Below, piece after piece: positions 61,551 through 64,000 of a DNA stretch of 64,000 bases. The DNA comes from Sphaerobacteraceae bacterium (GTDB lineage Bacteria > Chloroflexota > Chloroflexia > Thermomicrobiales > Thermomicrobiaceae), in NCBI GenBank assembly GCA_007695115.1, contig REEK01000170.1, forward strand, positions 1-64,000. The letters are read 5' to 3'. Under the pieces are notes generated by a model. That model was given only the letters and a program-made list of their open reading frames with translations, was not told the DNA's origin and did no database searches. Each line of letters begins with the position of its first letter. The first letter of the stretch is position 1. The position numbers were made by a program, and so were the translations under genes.

Positions 61551-61826
61551 GTGGCAGTCAAAGTTATCCTGCACGTGCTGAATGAAGAACCGATTGTGGC
61601 TGATCTCGACGAGCTTCCAGACACAAAAGACAACTGCGTTGTGGCTCGCAAACCGCGCAGACGCGATGGAAAGTCGCTGTCCATGCTGGCCGAAGGGGTG
61701 GAAACCGTCATCTATCCCTGGACACGCATCACCTTCATTGAGGTGCTGGATACAGTGCACGCCTCGTCGGGGTCGACAGCAGAGAACATCGTGGGCTTCT
61801 TCCGGGAAGACAGTCGGGAATCGTAG
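61551..61826 (+). CDS. Small protein encoded after the kinase-propeller gene
   Basis: 91 residues starting at GTG 61551, with GGAGGG upstream. Largely beta-strand sequence (VKVILHVLNEEPIVADLDEL; CVVARKPRRRDGKSLSMLAE; YPWTRITFIEVL) suggests a small barrel; no catalytic motif, helix or signal peptide is seen. It lies 35 bases after the kinase and ends before a strong terminator, so it forms a two-gene operon. No family is recognised; a substrate or partner of the kinase is only a guess. Confidence 0.65.
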   Translation: MAVKVILHVLNEEPIVADLDELPDTKDNCVVARKPRRRDGKSLSMLAEGVETVIYPWTRITFIEVLDTVHASSGSTAENIVGFFREDSRES

Positions 61827-61886
61827 CGATAGTCGCATCCAGTTGACTTGAGTGCGGAACGTCAGTGACACAAGACGTTTAACAAA

Positions 61887-61921
61887 AGCAGCCCCGCCGG
61901 AGTTACTCCAGCGGGGCTGCT
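61887..61921. terminator. Bidirectional terminator between the kinase operon and tatA
   Basis: AGCAGCCCCGC (61887-61897) pairs with GCGGGGCTGCT (61911-61921), and an inner GGAGT/ACTCC extends the stem. On the minus strand TTTTGTT follows, a good terminator for the TatA gene. Confidence 0.8.
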
Positions 61922-61964
61922 CGTTCGCTCTAGAGCTGGTCAGGCAGGCTATCGAACGCTAAAT

Positions 61965-62318
61965 TTATGCATCTCGACGAGCAGGTTCGCCACTACCGCT
62001 ACCCTGCTGTTCACCTGGCTGAGCCTGCTGCGGTGCAGCATTCGGATCACTGTGATACTGCGGCTCGGCAGGTGGCGGTGCTTGCGGTTGTTGTGCGTAT
62101 TGCTGCTGCGGGTACTGCTGACCATACTGCTGCTGGCCGTACTGCTGCTGCTGTTCTTCCTGTTGCTGTTCTTCCTCTTCGTCTTCATCTCGTGCGGATT
62201 CCTTGAACTCCCGGATTCCGCGACCGAGTGCACCACCAATCTCCGGCAGTTTACCTGCTCCAAAGATAATGATGACAATCACGAGGATGATGGCCAACTC
62301 CCATGGGCCGATTGGCAT
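61965..62318 (-). CDS. tatA: TatA-like translocase subunit with Gln/Tyr-rich tail
   Basis: 117 residues from ATG 62318 (GAGAGG eight bases upstream; an ATG at 62339 adds seven residues). The N-terminal helix with [20 protein letters not shown] near 18-37 is a textbook TatA hinge and amphipathic helix. From about residue 44 the tail is acidic, then a run of Gln/Tyr/Pro ([20 protein letters not shown]), with no fold expected. It is the shorter of two Tat-like subunits here. It follows the ABC solute-binding gene on the same strand; the 146-base gap between them has no other gene. Confidence 0.87.
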   Translation of the reverse strand: MPIGPWELAIILVIVIIIFGAGKLPEIGGALGRGIREFKESARDEDEEEEQQQEEQQQQYGQQQYGQQYPQQQYAQQPQAPPPAEPQYHSDPNAAPQQAQPGEQQGSGSGEPARRDA

Positions 62319-62464
62319 ATTTCGGATCCTCTCATTCAATAACCCGCCAGCGCGACCACTTCTGGCTCGGGATTATAACCCATCCGGTTCTGCAAATCCT
62401 AACCGGATTTCCTGCCCGGTAACGTCCCGTTCCGGTCTCGTTTCCACGAGCTCTTTACGAGGCG

Positions 62465-64000
62465 TTACGATCCACCAATACGCCACTCCGGTATCTGCCG
62501 GACTCGATCCCCTGGATCAACCAGCGGCATCGGCTCTCCGACTTCTATCCGATCCGAAACAGCATAGTGGTAACGTGGATAGAATAATACCACCGCCGGA
62601 ACTTGCTCAGCAAAAACCTGTTGGAATCCTTCGTAGTGCTCGTTCTGTTCCTCGATCGTCGAGGATTGTCTGGCGGCTACCAGATACTCGTCAGCGAGAG
62701 TATCGGCAAACCCGGTGAAGTTCGAGCCGTCCTCGCCTCGTGATGAATGCCACATCTGAAACCCGTCCAGGCTTCCGGTAGATGTCCTCCACCCGTACAT
62801 CGCAGCAGTAAACTGACGATTCTGCAGGGCCTGCTGGAGATCATCGTTGGACATCACCTGAACATCGACCGATATCCCGATATCGCGTAGTTGCTCCTGA
62901 ATCAGGTTGGCCACAGCAATTCGCTGAGAGTCATCGCTATTGACGATGATCGGAACCAGGAAATACTCCCCATCCCGTTGTCGAATCTCGTCACCGTCCT
63001 GAAGATCCCACCCCTCCTGCTCCAGAAGCTCCTCTGCACGCTCAGGATCGAACTCTGCGTGGTCTCCGGGCTGATGGGCAGACGACATCACCGGGATCGG
63101 GCTGGAACCTCGATCGGCACCTCCGTCAAGAATCGACTCCAGGATCGCATCACGGTCGATTCCATGTTCGATTGCCATCCGGGTATTGACCTCGCGAAAA
63201 TGTGGGTGCCGAACATTGAAAAAGAGAGCCGTGTATCCGGAGAGTTCCGGGTCAAATATCTCCCCGGCGTCGTCGATATCGTCGTTCGCGTGAATCTCTT
63301 CGATCGGGATATACGAGATTCCGTCAACATCGCCGTCGAGAAACGCCGCCACCGCCTCCGGACGTGAGTCGTAATAGCGAAAAACCACTGGATCCAGTGC
63401 GTTTTCAGCAGGTTCCACTTGCTCGAAATGTATCTCCGCGGCGGAGTAGTCGATCTCCTGGATCGAGAACGCTCCACTGCCGATCAGTGAGGTATCCAGT
63501 TCAATATCGGCCAGATCCCCGGCCAGATATGACCCGAACTGATGACGAGGAAGAATCGGAAGCTTGAGGTAGTGGGCAAACCCAACATAGGGCTCCATCA
63601 ACTGGAACTCGATCGTATGGTCGTCAATCTGCGTCAGGGTGATCGGCTTCCAGAAGAGCGAGAGGTTTCGATCTCCCGGGAACTCCGGATCCTGCACCAG
63701 CGAGACGGTGAAGAGGACGTCAGTCGCCGTGATCGGCTCGCCGTCATGCCAGCGAGCCTCAGGGTCCAGTTCGATCGTGTGTGTCTGTCCATCTGTCGAC
63801 ACCGTCCACTCCGCTGCTAGATCAGGCACCGGATCGCCGCGCTCATCGGCTTGCATCAGCGAGCGGTACAGCATGGCGGCAACCGATCGCTCGGAAGCCG
63901 ATTCAGCGAGCAAAGGATTCAATGATCGAGGAAACCCGACTGTCGCCTCAACATATGTCAGATCCTGTGGTTCATCAACGACCGGAGTCTCGGACCCTTC
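62465..64000 (-). CDS. ABC transporter family 5 solute-binding protein, N-terminus off the right edge
   Basis: 511 codons are open from the window edge to a stop at 62465, with no start in the window. Reading in from 64000: EATVGFPRSLNPLLAESASE is the typical mature start of peptide/nickel-binding proteins. PDLAAEWTVSTDGQTHTIEL, ITATDVLFTVSL, YTALFFNVRHPHFREVNTRM and SAAMYGWR-like segments follow the DppA/OppA order. The signal peptide must lie beyond the edge. It captures peptides or similar ligands for an ABC importer; the permease genes are not visible and the ligand is unknown. A TTG at 63922 is internal, not the start. Confidence 0.87.
   Translation of the reverse strand, partial: EGSETPVVDEPQDLTYVEATVGFPRSLNPLLAESASERSVAAMLYRSLMQADERGDPVPDLAAEWTVSTDGQTHTIELDPEARWHDGEPITATDVLFTVSLVQDPEFPGDRNLSLFWKPITLTQIDDHTIEFQLMEPYVGFAHYLKLPILPRHQFGSYLAGDLADIELDTSLIGSGAFSIQEIDYSAAEIHFEQVEPAENALDPVVFRYYDSRPEAVAAFLDGDVDGISYIPIEEIHANDDIDDAGEIFDPELSGYTALFFNVRHPHFREVNTRMAIEHGIDRDAILESILDGGADRGSSPIPVMSSAHQPGDHAEFDPERAEELLEQEGWDLQDGDEIRQRDGEYFLVPIIVNSDDSQRIAVANLIQEQLRDIGISVDVQVMSNDDLQQALQNRQFTAAMYGWRTSTGSLDGFQMWHSSRGEDGSNFTGFADTLADEYLVAARQSSTIEEQNEHYEGFQQVFAEQVPAVVLFYPRYHYAVSDRIEVGEPMPLVDPGDRVRQIPEWRIGGS

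Noticed and set aside
1-64000. CRISPR arrays, insertion sequences, prophage or integrative elements
   Set aside because: No spaced direct repeats, transposase, integrase or attachment-like duplication was found on reading both strands; the gene content is housekeeping.
63922-64000. TTG 63922 as the start of the solute-binding protein
   Set aside because: The frame continues in register to the window edge with a family-typical sequence (EATVGFPRSLNPLL), so the start is outside.

Overview
The window is a gene-dense, moderately GC-rich stretch of an ordinary bacterial chromosome with no phage, transposon, CRISPR or plasmid signature. The best taxonomic guess is Chloroflexota, near the Thermomicrobia/Sphaerobacter group. 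The reasons are two tandem Chlor_Arch_YYY membrane proteins (a family known from Chloroflexi and some archaea), a Rab/Ras-like small GTPase, a Ser/Thr kinase fused to a PQQ-type propeller, a MurE whose specificity motif is not the DAP-type DNPR next to a FemAB-type ligase, and frequent GTG/TTG starts. This is inferred from gene content; no rRNA is present.

Layout. 1-5.7 kb: two translationally coupled giant membrane proteins, the first cut by the left edge. 5.8-12.6 kb: plus-strand genes for a GTPase, Fmt, two metallo-beta-lactamase-fold hydrolases, a ThDP enzyme, PgeF and YggS. 12.6-17 kb: a heterodimeric ABC exporter with one degenerate ATP site, divergent from an HTH regulator. 17-23.8 kb: a minus-strand run Tgt, acylphosphatase, FecR-like protein, UDP-glucose dehydrogenase, AcpS, NnrD and a CBS protein. 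23.8-30.1 kb: methyltransferase, TatA-like protein, glycosyltransferase, Pth, then an acyl-CoA/B12 cluster (3-hydroxyacyl-CoA dehydrogenase, a BtuR homologue without a Walker A loop, a free-standing B12-binding mutase subunit, MeaB). 30.1-35.9 kb: LarB, TlyA, RuvC, a primary-type sigma factor with a long structured leader, FabF and a 2-hydroxyacid dehydrogenase. 36.0-44.6 kb: a 6S RNA gene, HolA, RpsT, MurJ, LepA, a YabN-like MazG and AspRS.

44.6-51.1 kb is a six-gene minus-strand operon with a recognisable promoter. It starts with a 37-codon small gene, followed by an unrecognised protein that seems built of several winged-helix-like modules, a HEAT-repeat protein, a FemAB ligase, MurE and a PD40 lipoprotein. 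51.1-55.9 kb: ROK kinase, tRNA-Asn(GUU), an ornithine-cyclodeaminase-family protein and a NuoE/NuoF pair. 56.0-64 kb: a DUF1992 protein, an ECF sigma/zinc-finger anti-sigma pair, a zinc-ribbon protein, bifunctional nuclease, signal peptidase I, the kinase-propeller protein with a small partner, a second TatA and a peptide-type ABC solute-binding protein cut by the right edge.

The points most worth a second look are the 6S RNA between the 2-hydroxyacid dehydrogenase and holA, the murE/FemAB operon with its unknown leading genes, the glycosyltransferase-YYY fusion, the P-loop-less BtuR homologue, the terminator-like hairpin in the sigma-factor leader, and a nested palindrome beside the ROK gene. 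Only two gaps between protein genes exceed 300 bases (35938-36270 and 52142-52511), and both hold an RNA gene.
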